A stretch of DNA of 64,000 nucleotides from Izhakiella australiensis (GTDB lineage: Bacteria; Pseudomonadota; Gammaproteobacteria; Enterobacterales; Enterobacteriaceae). The translations under genes and the position numbers were made by a program. This document shows positions 25,064 to 33,340 of this stretch, in pieces. The DNA lies in assembly GCF_002006995.1 (NCBI RefSeq), contig NZ_MRUL01000002.1:372001-436000 (forward strand), given 5' to 3'. The first letter of the stretch is position 1. The number at the start of each line of letters is the position of its first letter. The notes under the pieces were generated by a model. The model ran no database searches and was not told where the DNA came from. It saw nothing but the letters and a program-made list of their open reading frames with translations.

Positions 25064-26971
25064 TTACTTTAAGCGCCAGACGTCACTGCTGTCGGGCTTA
25101 TCACCTTTGGTCCACCATTTCGCTACCCAGCTTTTACCCTGGTATTTCACCTCATCGCCGCCGAGGTAGACGTTGCCGGCATTCCACTCGCCGCTAACAT
25201 CCTGGCTCATACTTTGCCAGACGTCGCTGGCGCCGGGCTCATTGTTCTGCGTCCACCACTTTGCCTTATACTGCTTGCCTTTCCAGCTCACCACTTCGCC
25301 GCCATGGTAAATTGTCTGGCTGCTCCACTGGCTGTGATCGCCACCGTTATCAGGGCCGCCGTTATCGGGCTGAGCATCGGTTTTAACCGTAATCGACGGT
25401 CCTTTTACCGACTGGTTGCCCGCCGCATCCACGGCGGAGATCTGATAATGGTAAGTGCTGCCTGCTTTCAGGCTGCTGTCTGTCCACTGGGTATGGGCGC
25501 CAGTATGCACCAGTTTATTATCACGCCACACCCGGTAGCCGGTCACCGCAACGTTGTCGCTTGCAGCCTGCCACTTCAGCTGTACGCTGGTCTGGCTAAT
25601 GCCGGAGGCCTGCAATCCCTGCGGCACAGAAGGTGCCTGAACGTCCTGCTCCGGCTTCTGCTCCTGGTCCGCGCTGGTGACATAGGTCGTTTCACTGGCC
25701 GCCGAACGGTTTCCGGCGTTATCCACCGCGATAACCTGATAAGCATACTGCGTAGCCGGTTTAATCGCGGTATCGTGAAACTCTGGCAGCATCGGCTGGC
25801 CAATCGCATTGCCGTCGCGCAATACTTCATAATGTTTGACGCCCTGATTATCAACGGCAGCGCGCCATTGCAGGCTGATCATTGATGCACTCACCATCGC
25901 AGCCGGTTTGCCCGGCGCGCCCGGGGCTTCAGTATCCGGTGCATCAACATGATCCTCATGAATCAGATTGCCGTAGCGGTTTGCGAACTCGTAGCCATAG
26001 GCGTTGCCGCTGGCGTTTCGTCCGGCGTCCCAGTTCACCGACCAGGTCATCAGTCCTTTAATCGGCGTTCCCTGAGCGGCCAGCCTTTCCAGCGTAGTAC
26101 GCACGTCGGCTTCATTTTTAACGTAGCCGCTGCCGGCCGCATCCGGGTTAGAAGGCAGACCGATGACAAATTTATCGGCGGGAATCTGAATATAGTCGCG
26201 CGTACCGTGAATAAGCGAATCGGTCAGATAGAACAGAAAATCACCCTGCTTTTCCAGGTTGTTCTGAGCCAGCCAGCCAACGCCATCAACGTACACGCCG
26301 TCACCGGCCTGGTTGTAGAATTGAGGCGAAATAAAATCGTAATAGCCTTCAAGATTTTTGATCAGCTGTTGGTACATACCGCCGTTGCGCAGGTGCGGAA
26401 ACTCCGGCGCCATGCTGATAATAAAATGCGGATATTTTTGCTTAACGATCTTAAGCGCTGCCGGAATTTCAGTGACGTTTTTGCCGGCAGTAATAGCAGA
26501 ACCTTCGAGGTCGATATCCAGGCCGTCAAAGCCATATTTCTCTACCAGCCGGATAATTTCCTCGGCAAATTTTGGCCCATCGCCCTGGCTCAGCTGAATG
26601 TGCGCATCAGCGCCACCGAGTGATAGCAAAACCGCCCGACCGCCAGCGTTCAGCTGTGCAACCTGCGCGCGAAACGCTTCATCGGACAGGTTATACGGCG
26701 TGAAGCTCGGAATACCATCACCGGTCATAAAGGCCACGGTAATCACGTTATAAGCTTCCGGCACTTCACTCAGCGGCATTTCAGCAGAAGTGCCCTGCTT
26801 ATAGCCATCTGATTTACTGGCCCAGTTATGCCAGAATCCTACCAGGATTTTTTTACCGCTCATATCCGGCATGGCGGAGGCCGCGTCCTGCGCAGCGGCA
26901 AAAGCGCTGGCTGAGATTCCGGCCAGCAATATGCTGCTGGCCAGCATTGTACGTTTCAGTACTTTTTTCAT
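25064..26971 (-). CDS. Secreted GH18 chitinase (ChiD-like) with two FnIII and two chitin-binding CBM5/12 modules
   Basis: The 635-residue protein has a signal peptide (about 1-26, ending AFA|AAQ). The GH18 barrel (about 38-345) carries FDGLDIDLEG, the DxxDxDxE motif, plus SLGG and MTWSVNWD motifs. Two fibronectin type III domains (about 355-440 and 455-545) follow. After a Gly/Asp linker come two CBM5/12 modules (SQTIYHGGEVVSWKGKQYKA, NAGNVYLGGDEVKYQGKSWV). These CBMs are nearly identical to those of the 17529 chitinase, while the catalytic domains differ. Catalytic similarity is to ChiD-type enzymes. It is a likely T2SS substrate. Confidence 0.92.
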   Translation of the reverse strand: MKKVLKRTMLASSILLAGISASAFAAAQDAASAMPDMSGKKILVGFWHNWASKSDGYKQGTSAEMPLSEVPEAYNVITVAFMTGDGIPSFTPYNLSDEAFRAQVAQLNAGGRAVLLSLGGADAHIQLSQGDGPKFAEEIIRLVEKYGFDGLDIDLEGSAITAGKNVTEIPAALKIVKQKYPHFIISMAPEFPHLRNGGMYQQLIKNLEGYYDFISPQFYNQAGDGVYVDGVGWLAQNNLEKQGDFLFYLTDSLIHGTRDYIQIPADKFVIGLPSNPDAAGSGYVKNEADVRTTLERLAAQGTPIKGLMTWSVNWDAGRNASGNAYGYEFANRYGNLIHEDHVDAPDTEAPGAPGKPAAMVSASMISLQWRAAVDNQGVKHYEVLRDGNAIGQPMLPEFHDTAIKPATQYAYQVIAVDNAGNRSAASETTYVTSADQEQKPEQDVQAPSVPQGLQASGISQTSVQLKWQAASDNVAVTGYRVWRDNKLVHTGAHTQWTDSSLKAGSTYHYQISAVDAAGNQSVKGPSITVKTDAQPDNGGPDNGGDHSQWSSQTIYHGGEVVSWKGKQYKAKWWTQNNEPGASDVWQSMSQDVSGEWNAGNVYLGGDEVKYQGKSWVAKWWTKGDKPDSSDVWRLK

Positions 26972-27175
26972 GGAGTTTATTTCTTTATTTAACCCGGTTA
27001 AAAATCCAATATTTCATCCGTAATGGGCGTAGCGAATAAGCTGCCGACGCGAACAAACGGATAAAAACGATAAAAATGGGACAGCGCTCGCGCGCACCAT
27101 TCTGAAAACAGAATAAAAATTAATATTAACTATGTATTTAAGAACTCAGGCGGCGTTATTAAGAACATTCTCCGG
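26972..27175. other. Intergenic region upstream of the second chitinase
   Basis: These 204 AT-rich bases contain no gene and should carry the chitinase promoter (leftwards). I see no terminator for the prepilin peptidase gene. Confidence 0.45.
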
Positions 27176-27916
27176 TCAGATAAAACAGAAAAAACCGATA
27201 ACAGAAGCCAGCACCAGATAGGGACCGAAGGGAAAGGTTTCGCCAACTTTACGGCGCAATATGCACAGCGCGCTGATGATAGCCAGCAGCGAAGCCACCA
27301 GCATGACCTGAAATAATGCTTCCAGCCCCAGCCAGGCGCCCACGCCAGCGAACAGCTTCATGTCGCCCATCCCCATACCCGCTTTACCGCTGCGCCAGCG
27401 ATAGAAACGGTCTGACAGCCAGGGCAGAGCAAAGCCCGTCGCCGCCGCCAGCAGCGACTCCTGCCAGCTAACCAGGCCATAGCCGCACAGCGCGCTACCC
27501 GCCGCGATAGCCAGCAGCGGCAGTGTCAGCCGGTTAGGTAATAAGGACGTATCCAGGTCGATAAAAAACAGCGGCACCAGCAGGCTGATAATCAGTAAGG
27601 CAATCAGCGCCTGCGGCGTCACGCCATGCAGATAAATCGTCAGGAAAAACAGCCCCGCGACCAATAATTCAATCAGCGGGTAGCGTGGACTAATACGCTG
27701 TTTGCAGTGATGGCAGCGCCCACGCAGCAGCAGCCATCCCAGCAGCGGTATATTATGGCGAATGTTAACCGGCGTTTTACATTGCGGGCAGTGCGAGGCG
27801 GGTAATGACAGGTTAATTGACTCTCCCCGTAAAATACGCGGCAGCCGGTAAATAACCACGTTAATAAAACTTCCGACGATTGCCCCCACTAATGCAAAAA
27901 AAAGTGAGACCAGCAT
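27176..27916 (-). CDS. gspO: Prepilin peptidase/N-methyltransferase GspO/PilD
   Basis: The ATG at 27916 is chosen because GAGG lies just upstream and the protein then begins with the family's first membrane helix (LVSLFFALVGAIVGSFINVVIYRLP). The product is 246 residues. Two CxxC pairs of the zinc-binding cytoplasmic loop are present (CPQC and CHHC). The two catalytic Asp regions of type IV prepilin peptidases are FIDLDTSLLP and GMGDMKL. It cleaves and methylates GspG-type pseudopilins. It lies 22 kb from gspG but next to the chitinase gene, which ties the enzyme genes to the secretion system. Confidence 0.93.
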   Translation of the reverse strand: MLVSLFFALVGAIVGSFINVVIYRLPRILRGESINLSLPASHCPQCKTPVNIRHNIPLLGWLLLRGRCHHCKQRISPRYPLIELLVAGLFFLTIYLHGVTPQALIALLIISLLVPLFFIDLDTSLLPNRLTLPLLAIAAGSALCGYGLVSWQESLLAAATGFALPWLSDRFYRWRSGKAGMGMGDMKLFAGVGAWLGLEALFQVMLVASLLAIISALCILRRKVGETFPFGPYLVLASVIGFFCFI

Positions 27917-28213
27917 ATTAACCTCATTAAGAAAGCAAAAGAGCGGCGATACTAACACGCAGTTACCGGCGTGCGGCGAGGCCAGGCTGCAGGGAACCTG
28001 AATTCGGCAAGAACAGAAAATAATCAGTCGTAAATGGAGAAAAGTCTGCAACAGAAAAAGAACTATCGGCTTACCAACGCGATTTATTTGCGTGCGGCGC
28101 AAGCGGCGGGTGAAGGCCTGAAGCGATCGGCTGCGGGCGGTTATAGCCTTCCTGCCATAACATTATGGGGGATGTCACGCTATCCGGCGGCCGACACCAA
28201 CCGAAACGCGGTA
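27917..28213. other. Intergenic region between gspO and the ArsR gene
   Basis: About 300 bases hold the gspO promoter. No gene or clear structure is visible; frames reading through it are extensions of gspO. Confidence 0.4.
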
Positions 28214-28552
28214 CTATGGCCGGCGCAGGTGAGCGCCAAGCTGTGCCAGAAATTGTTCTGTCACCGGGTTGTTAAGCCGGTAATAAACCCAGTTTTTGAT
28301 CTTTTTCGCCGTCACCAGCCCTGCCCTCGCCAGCACCTGCATATGGGTGGTCACCGTTGGCTGACTGAGGCCGGTTTTGGCGGTAATAAATCCGACACAG
28401 ACGCCATCGTCAATAAGGTCCCCATCCTGCTGTTCGGGGAAATGGGCTTTAGGGTCGGCCAACCAGCCAACGATCATCAGGCGATGGCGGTTAGCAAGCG
28501 CGTGTAACGCTTCTTGCAGTCCTGACTCAGGCGACGCATTCACTCCCGACAT
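28214..28552 (-). CDS. ArsR-family winged-helix transcriptional regulator
   Basis: The ATG at 28552 has GGAGAG 6-7 bases upstream. The 112-residue protein has a single winged helix-turn-helix. Helices 2-3 read ALANRHRLMIVGWL, the recognition part is ITAKTGLSQPTVTTHMQVLARAGLV, and the wing is KIKNWVYYRLN. There is no obvious metal-binding Cys cluster (one Cys only), so it is more likely a metal-independent ArsR-type repressor. It is divergent from the MFS transporter at 28727, and short AT palindromes lie between them, so it probably controls that gene and itself. Confidence 0.82.
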   Translation of the reverse strand: MSGVNASPESGLQEALHALANRHRLMIVGWLADPKAHFPEQQDGDLIDDGVCVGFITAKTGLSQPTVTTHMQVLARAGLVTAKKIKNWVYYRLNNPVTEQFLAQLGAHLRRP

Positions 28553-28585
28553 AAACGCTCTCTCCATCACGAAGTACAAATAACT

Positions 28586-28636
28586 ACATAGACAAATAGC
28601 TATATAGTATTTAATCTATATAGATGCAAGCCTATA
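28586..28636. promoter_or_regulatory. AT-rich palindromes in the arsR/MFS divergent promoter
   Basis: Three CTATAT-type elements (GCTATATAGT near 28600, TCTATATAGA near 28616, CCTATATG near 28631) lie about 15 bases apart between the divergent genes. They are good candidates for ArsR operators. Confidence 0.45.
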
Positions 28637-28726
28637 TGAATCATAACTGAAGCGCGGACATCCAGGCAAAGACTAAGTGCATGGGTCTGACAAATCCCTG
28701 TGATATTGCAAAAGGAGCGGTTGGTT

Positions 28727-30031
28727 ATGCAATCTGAAGAAAACAGCGTGCGTCATGCCAGACGGATAACGGCGATTGGCGTAGCAGTGGTGCTTACGCT
28801 GTATATGGCCATCGTTTTCGGTTTTGGGCTGTATCTGTTTGCGGTACTGGTCAGCTATATGCGTAATAGTCTTGGTTTTGACATTCTGTCTGTCGGCTTT
28901 ATTACCGGCGGAGCGCAGATAGCCTTTTTGGCTGCATCACTGCTCTGTTCAGCGGTCACTCGCCGGTTCGGCGGTGGAAACGTCATCGTGGCAGCCGTAC
29001 TGGCGGCTGGCGTACTGCTAATGTTGCTTTCAGCAGTACAAAATGTCTGGCAGATGGGCATTTTATTAATCGCTCTCGGTTCCTGCGCCGCAATGATGGT
29101 GATCCCAACCGTTGGCGTGGTAGCAAAAACCGTATCGCCCGCCTGGCAATCAAGCGTCAACGGACTGATCTCCAGCGGAACAGCCTACGGGCAGTTTGCT
29201 AAAGGTCTGATGGTGCCGTTTTTTATCAATCACTATGACTGGCGAGCCGTCTGGATGGTCATCGGTTCGGTTTCGCTTGCCGCAGCCATCATCGGTTATC
29301 TTATATTACGTAAACTTGCCGCGGCTGCGTTTGAAACGGACACGCATCAGCATGGTGCGCTGCGGCAAACACATTCGACTGGACCGCGACGATTCGTCGC
29401 GCTGGTCACCGGCCGCAATCTGCTGGTGTGGACGCTACTGGCGCTAAGCGGTATTGCCTGCGGCCCCTGGCAGAATTATCTGGCCTCATTTCTCGGTAAT
29501 GAACGCCATTTTTCAATCTCGTTTATCGGCCAGCTCTGGTCAATTATTGGCATCACTGGCTTTGTCAGCGGCTTCGCTTTTGGTCTGCTGGCTGACAAGG
29601 TCGGCGTGCGTCTCGTGCTGGCACTGGCGTTTGGTATTCTGCTGAGCGCCGGCTGGCTGGTGGCGAGCGGCGGCGGAACAAGCGCGCTGCGAACGGCAGC
29701 AGTCGCTTTCGGCCTCTCTTTTTATGCGGTCTACGGGCTGATTCCGGCCTATATCAGCAAGACGGCTACCCCGCAGACTTCCATCGCCATCTTTGCTGTT
29801 GCCAACGTTTTTCTCGGCATCGGCACCAGCGCTGGCAATACGATCAGCGGCTACCTGCAGTCACTGTCCGGTAGCTTTCAGGGCATTTATAGCGCGGTGG
29901 CCGCCGTCGCTGCGATCGGGGTGGTTTTCTCTCTGCTGTTGCCCGATGAGCGGCTTGCAGTCAGCCAGACCCGTCTGTGCGGCGCAAGCGGCGATGACAA
30001 AGGTGATAAAAGCGATAACGTGGGCGCATAG
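28727..30031 (+). CDS. MFS transporter
   Basis: The ATG at 28727 has AAGGAG 9 bases upstream; the frame extends 9 codons further. The 434-residue protein has about 12 hydrophobic segments in two halves with a polar central loop (about 195-215, His-rich). The N-terminal half has LYLFAVLVSYMRNSLGFD, typical of small-molecule MFS proteins (CynX/YbfB-like). The substrate cannot be read from the sequence. Divergence from an ArsR regulator suggests inducible efflux. The C-terminal tail is polar (GDDKGDKSD). A bidirectional terminator separates it from the convergent proline-racemase-like genes. Confidence 0.75.
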   Translation: MQSEENSVRHARRITAIGVAVVLTLYMAIVFGFGLYLFAVLVSYMRNSLGFDILSVGFITGGAQIAFLAASLLCSAVTRRFGGGNVIVAAVLAAGVLLMLLSAVQNVWQMGILLIALGSCAAMMVIPTVGVVAKTVSPAWQSSVNGLISSGTAYGQFAKGLMVPFFINHYDWRAVWMVIGSVSLAAAIIGYLILRKLAAAAFETDTHQHGALRQTHSTGPRRFVALVTGRNLLVWTLLALSGIACGPWQNYLASFLGNERHFSISFIGQLWSIIGITGFVSGFAFGLLADKVGVRLVLALAFGILLSAGWLVASGGGTSALRTAAVAFGLSFYAVYGLIPAYISKTATPQTSIAIFAVANVFLGIGTSAGNTISGYLQSLSGSFQGIYSAVAAVAAIGVVFSLLLPDERLAVSQTRLCGASGDDKGDKSDNVGA

Positions 30032-30064
30032 CGCAGAGAGAAGCGCCTTGCATTCTGAGCAGTG

Positions 30065-30098
30065 AAAATAACCGCGCAGCAGGCTGAGCGGTTATTTT
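30065..30098. terminator. Bidirectional terminator
   Basis: AAAATAACCGC (30065-30075) pairs perfectly with GCGGTTATTTT (30088-30098), with A and T tracts built into the stem ends, between two convergent genes. Confidence 0.85.
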
Positions 30099-30139
30099 AC
30101 AGCAGACCGGATAAAGACTATTACGTATTAACCCCGCAG

Positions 30140-31171
30140 CTAGCCGGGAAAACGGGCATCGCTGCCATAGCCAACGCCAAAACCTTCACAGAACGGATCG
30201 TCGGGATCGAGCAGAAAAGTAGACTGCGCAATAATATATGCGCAGCCGCGTATCCTGGGGATTATCGCCTCAACGCCGTTAAGCAGCGTGGTGCGGGCAA
30301 TGGTGCCCTGAAAAACCGAGCCGATAATACTTTCGTGCAAAAAGCTTTCGCCCACGGCCTGCTGGCGGCGATAAAAACGCTGGGCCATGCGCGCCGAGGT
30401 GCCGGTGCCGCCGGGCGAGCGGTCAACGCCCGATTCGCCGAAGAACACCAGATTGCGGTAGCTGCCCGCCGCGTTTTGCTCTTCGGTAAAAATAACCATC
30501 GGCACCGTGAAAGGGCTTCCGGTCTGCGGATCGGTAATATTCAGCTCGCTATTCACCCTATCGCGGATCGCCCGTCCCGCCGCCACCAGCTGCTCGGCGA
30601 ATTCCGGCTGCACGCTAAGCCCAAGGCTGGCAGCCGAAACCAGCGCATAATAATTACCGCCATAAACGATATCGACGGCAAGCGTTCCTGACTCAGGCAG
30701 CGATATCGGCTGATTTTCAGCAACCATATAAGAAGCAACGTTCTCAATGGTTACCCCTTGTACCGCGCCGTTAACCACCTCAACCTGCGCCGTCACCAGG
30801 CCTGCCGGCGTATCGAATATAATCTGACAAACCGGCTCAGTCACTTCGACATAGCCGTTCGCCACCGCCACGGTCGCCGCGCCAATGGTGCCTGCGCCGC
30901 ACATCAATGGCCAACCGCCACTCTCAATAAAAACGATGCCAAGATCCGCCTGTGGATTACAGGGCTGCATCAGAATGCTGCCGCACATCTCTGAGCTACC
31001 GCGCGGTTCATACATCAGCAGCTTTCTGATGTCATCACGCTGGGCCATCAGATAAGCGCGCTTTTCGCGGATAGTGGAGCCCGGCACCGGCGGCACGCCG
31101 CCGATGACCACGCGCGCCGGCGCGCCGGCGCTGTGTGCGTCAATTACCGAATACTGAACGTTGGATTTCAT
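30140..31171 (-). CDS. Proline racemase/hydroxyproline epimerase superfamily protein, second copy, atypical active site
   Basis: The 343-residue protein has the pseudo-symmetric proline-racemase fold sequence: MYEPRGSSEMCGS, the first catalytic Cys at residue 91 (LMCGAGTIGAAT), and DRSPGGTGTSARMAQ near the second active-site position. Known members use two Cys (racemase, 4-hydroxyproline epimerase) or Cys/Thr (3-hydroxyproline dehydratase) and have CGHG around the first Cys. Here the second residue is Gly and the His is Ala. Reaction is therefore uncertain; an isomerase or dehydratase acting with one thiol is possible. The start overlaps the stop of the upstream paralogue (ATGA), forming a two-gene operon likely with the binding-protein gene. 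Confidence 0.82.
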   Translation of the reverse strand: MKSNVQYSVIDAHSAGAPARVVIGGVPPVPGSTIREKRAYLMAQRDDIRKLLMYEPRGSSEMCGSILMQPCNPQADLGIVFIESGGWPLMCGAGTIGAATVAVANGYVEVTEPVCQIIFDTPAGLVTAQVEVVNGAVQGVTIENVASYMVAENQPISLPESGTLAVDIVYGGNYYALVSAASLGLSVQPEFAEQLVAAGRAIRDRVNSELNITDPQTGSPFTVPMVIFTEEQNAAGSYRNLVFFGESGVDRSPGGTGTSARMAQRFYRRQQAVGESFLHESIIGSVFQGTIARTTLLNGVEAIIPRIRGCAYIIAQSTFLLDPDDPFCEGFGVGYGSDARFPG

Positions 31172-32223
31172 GCCTGTCCCTCCCGGCTGGAGAAGTCAGG
31201 ACGCCGCGCATCGGCAGCATAGCCAACGCCAAAGCCTTCCTGAAAAGGGTCTTGCGGGTCGAGATAAAAATTACGCAGTGCGGTAATAAAAGCGCGACCT
31301 TTGATAACCGGGGTAACCATCTCCTGCCCGGCCACCGTTTGTACCCCAATCAGGCGACCTTCAAAACGGGAACCAATAATACTTTCATGCATAAAAGGCG
31401 TATTTAGCGCCAGCTCGCCGCGTGCATAACGCTGTGCCATCCGTGCCGAAGTGCCGGTGCCACCGGGTGAGCGATCCACGCCGGCTTCACCAAACAGCAC
31501 CATGTTGCGGTAGACGCCGGGCTGCGATCCGCGGCCGGTGAAAATAACGTTAGGGATGGGAGCGGTAACCTCTTCCAGCGGATGACGAACGCTGATAGTG
31601 GCGTTGGTCTTCTCCCGCAGCGCGCGCCCCACGGCGATCAGCGCCTCGGCACAGGCCGGGGTGATATCAAGACCGAAGCGCTCCGCAGGAGCGATAAGGT
31701 AAAAATTACCGCCATAAGCGATGTCAACCTCAACGTCGCCGTACTGCGCCAGCTCAATGTGGTGATCTTTAACCGCCAACCATGAAGGAACGTTTTCAAG
31801 GGACACGCTCTGCACGCAGCCATCTCTGACTTCAATACAAGCGGTCACCAACCCGGCGGGCGTGTCGAACACAATCGACGTTTGAGGCTCGATAGCCGGG
31901 AACATTCCTGACTCCACCAGCGCCGTTGCCGCGCCGATGGTTCCGGCGCCGCACATGGTAAGCCAGCCGCCGCTTTCGATAAACAAAATGCCGACATCAG
32001 CACGCGGATCGCAAGGTTCGACGATCAAACTCCCGCTCATCTGGGCGCCACCGCGCGGCTCATACATCAAAAGCTTGCGCACATAATCGAAGTTAGCAGC
32101 CAGATACTGCCGTCTCTGATTCATGGTGCTGCCTTTGGCCTGCGGAATTCCACCAATAACCACCCGCGCCTGCGCGCCGGCGGAATGCATATCAATAACC
32201 GAGTAATGATGTCGCGAATACAT
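31168..32223 (-). CDS. Proline racemase/hydroxyproline epimerase superfamily protein, first copy, atypical active site
   Basis: The 351-residue protein is a paralogue of the following gene with the same layout: Cys91 in LTMCGAGTIGAAT and a Gly in place of the second catalytic residue (DRSPGGTGTSARMAQR). Both copies share the two departures from the usual active-site sequence, so these are ancestral to the pair rather than recent damage. Two unlike subunits could form a heterodimer. A periplasmic binding protein gene lies 74 bases upstream on the same strand, which suggests an imported amino or imino acid as substrate. Upstream GGGAGAT-like sequence precedes the ATG. Confidence 0.82.
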   Translation of the reverse strand: MYSRHHYSVIDMHSAGAQARVVIGGIPQAKGSTMNQRRQYLAANFDYVRKLLMYEPRGGAQMSGSLIVEPCDPRADVGILFIESGGWLTMCGAGTIGAATALVESGMFPAIEPQTSIVFDTPAGLVTACIEVRDGCVQSVSLENVPSWLAVKDHHIELAQYGDVEVDIAYGGNFYLIAPAERFGLDITPACAEALIAVGRALREKTNATISVRHPLEEVTAPIPNVIFTGRGSQPGVYRNMVLFGEAGVDRSPGGTGTSARMAQRYARGELALNTPFMHESIIGSRFEGRLIGVQTVAGQEMVTPVIKGRAFITALRNFYLDPQDPFQEGFGVGYAADARRPDFSSREGQA

Positions 32224-32297
32224 GTTATCTCCCGGAAAAACACCTTAGCGGGTCAGATAAGCCCGCTCAGTTCACCTGACGGCCGTACTGCTGACGC

Positions 32298-33218
32298 TTA
32301 CTCTATTTTATATTCTGGCAGGGTATCGCCTTTACGATAGATAGTCGGGTTAGCGATCATCCCGTAATCCGTCCCCCATTTTTTATGGATTTGCGCGTAC
32401 TTACCGGACTTAATCAAAGAGAGATAGGCTGCCTGAAGCGCCTGCGCTAATTTATCGCTCGACGCATTGCGCGCCACCGCCGTCGCGCAGGGACCACCAC
32501 CCACGCGCCCACTCGGAACAAAAGGCTGGCCTGAAGCAACCAGCGTCAGCCCGACTTCCCGCCCGGTAAGCACCGCCTCAGCGCGATGGCTGGAAAGTGC
32601 CAGCACCGCATCCGACATTTGTGGAAACACGCTGACCTTAGGCAACGGTTTACCCACCTTTGCGCAGTGCTCTTTGGCTTCATTCATTGTTGGCACGCCG
32701 GAGGAGCCGGCAAGGATGGCTATCTTATGGCCGCAGGCATCATCAATGGTTTGCGGCATATACTTGCTGTCTTTATTCACCACAAAAGCATCATAATTAC
32801 TCCATTCGGTGACAAAATCGGCCACCTCGACACGGTCCTTTCTGACAAAGAATTCACCCATGCCGATATCATATTTCTGCGCCTGAAGACCGAGCAGGAT
32901 GCCAGGAAAGTCCATCCCTTGTATTTCTGCTTTCAGCCCCATCGTTTCGGCAACAGCCGTCACCATTTCCGGGATCATGCCCACGTTCTTGCCGCCGGAG
33001 ACAAAAGAAAAGGGCTGATATTTGGTCATGGTCGCCACGCGCAGCACGCCGCGCTTTTTAATGGCTTCAGGCACCAGCGCCACCACGTCCGCCACCGGCT
33101 CAACCTTTCCATTTTCGCCTGTGGCTGCGCTCTGAACCGGTGCAGCATGGGATGAAACTGCATAAAACATGATTGCCAGACAGCTCAAAACCACACCTTT
33201 ATCTGTTTTAACGCCCAT
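32298..33218 (-). CDS. Family 3 periplasmic solute-binding protein (amino-acid type)
   Basis: The 306-residue protein has a signal peptide (about 1-26, ending SSHA|APV) and the family 3 fold: KKRGVLRVATMTKYQPFSFV at the start of lobe 1, then MIPEMVTAVAETMGL, GLQAQKYDIGMGEFFVRKDR and SGKYAQIHKKWGTDYG. Such proteins bind amino acids or opines for ABC importers. No ATPase or permease gene is adjacent, so it must use a transporter encoded elsewhere or act as a sensor. It heads the leftward operon with the proline-racemase-like pair, opposite a GntR regulator whose likely operator lies just upstream. Confidence 0.85.
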   Translation of the reverse strand: MGVKTDKGVVLSCLAIMFYAVSSHAAPVQSAATGENGKVEPVADVVALVPEAIKKRGVLRVATMTKYQPFSFVSGGKNVGMIPEMVTAVAETMGLKAEIQGMDFPGILLGLQAQKYDIGMGEFFVRKDRVEVADFVTEWSNYDAFVVNKDSKYMPQTIDDACGHKIAILAGSSGVPTMNEAKEHCAKVGKPLPKVSVFPQMSDAVLALSSHRAEAVLTGREVGLTLVASGQPFVPSGRVGGGPCATAVARNASSDKLAQALQAAYLSLIKSGKYAQIHKKWGTDYGMIANPTIYRKGDTLPEYKIE

Positions 33219-33243
33219 GTAATTTTCTCCAGCGGTAATGAAA

Positions 33244-33257
33244 TGTAATATATTACA
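33244..33257. promoter_or_regulatory. 14-bp palindromic operator between binding-protein and GntR genes
   Basis: TGTAATATATTACA is a perfect palindrome, and a related half-site TGTAACAC follows at 33272-33279. Its place in the 95-base (or slightly longer) divergent intergenic region, and its size, fit a GntR-family dimer. Confidence 0.65.
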
Positions 33258-33340
33258 CTTTACAGGCTAAATGTAACACCCTACTACCTGCTGTCAATGT
33301 CTTTTGCCGGAGGGTGAGATTTCGCGCCTTGTTTAACGCT

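Noticed and set aside
32586-33155. 189-codon plus-strand frame opposite the binding-protein gene
   Set aside because: It is an antisense shadow; the minus-strand frame has a signal peptide and family 3 binding-protein motifs.
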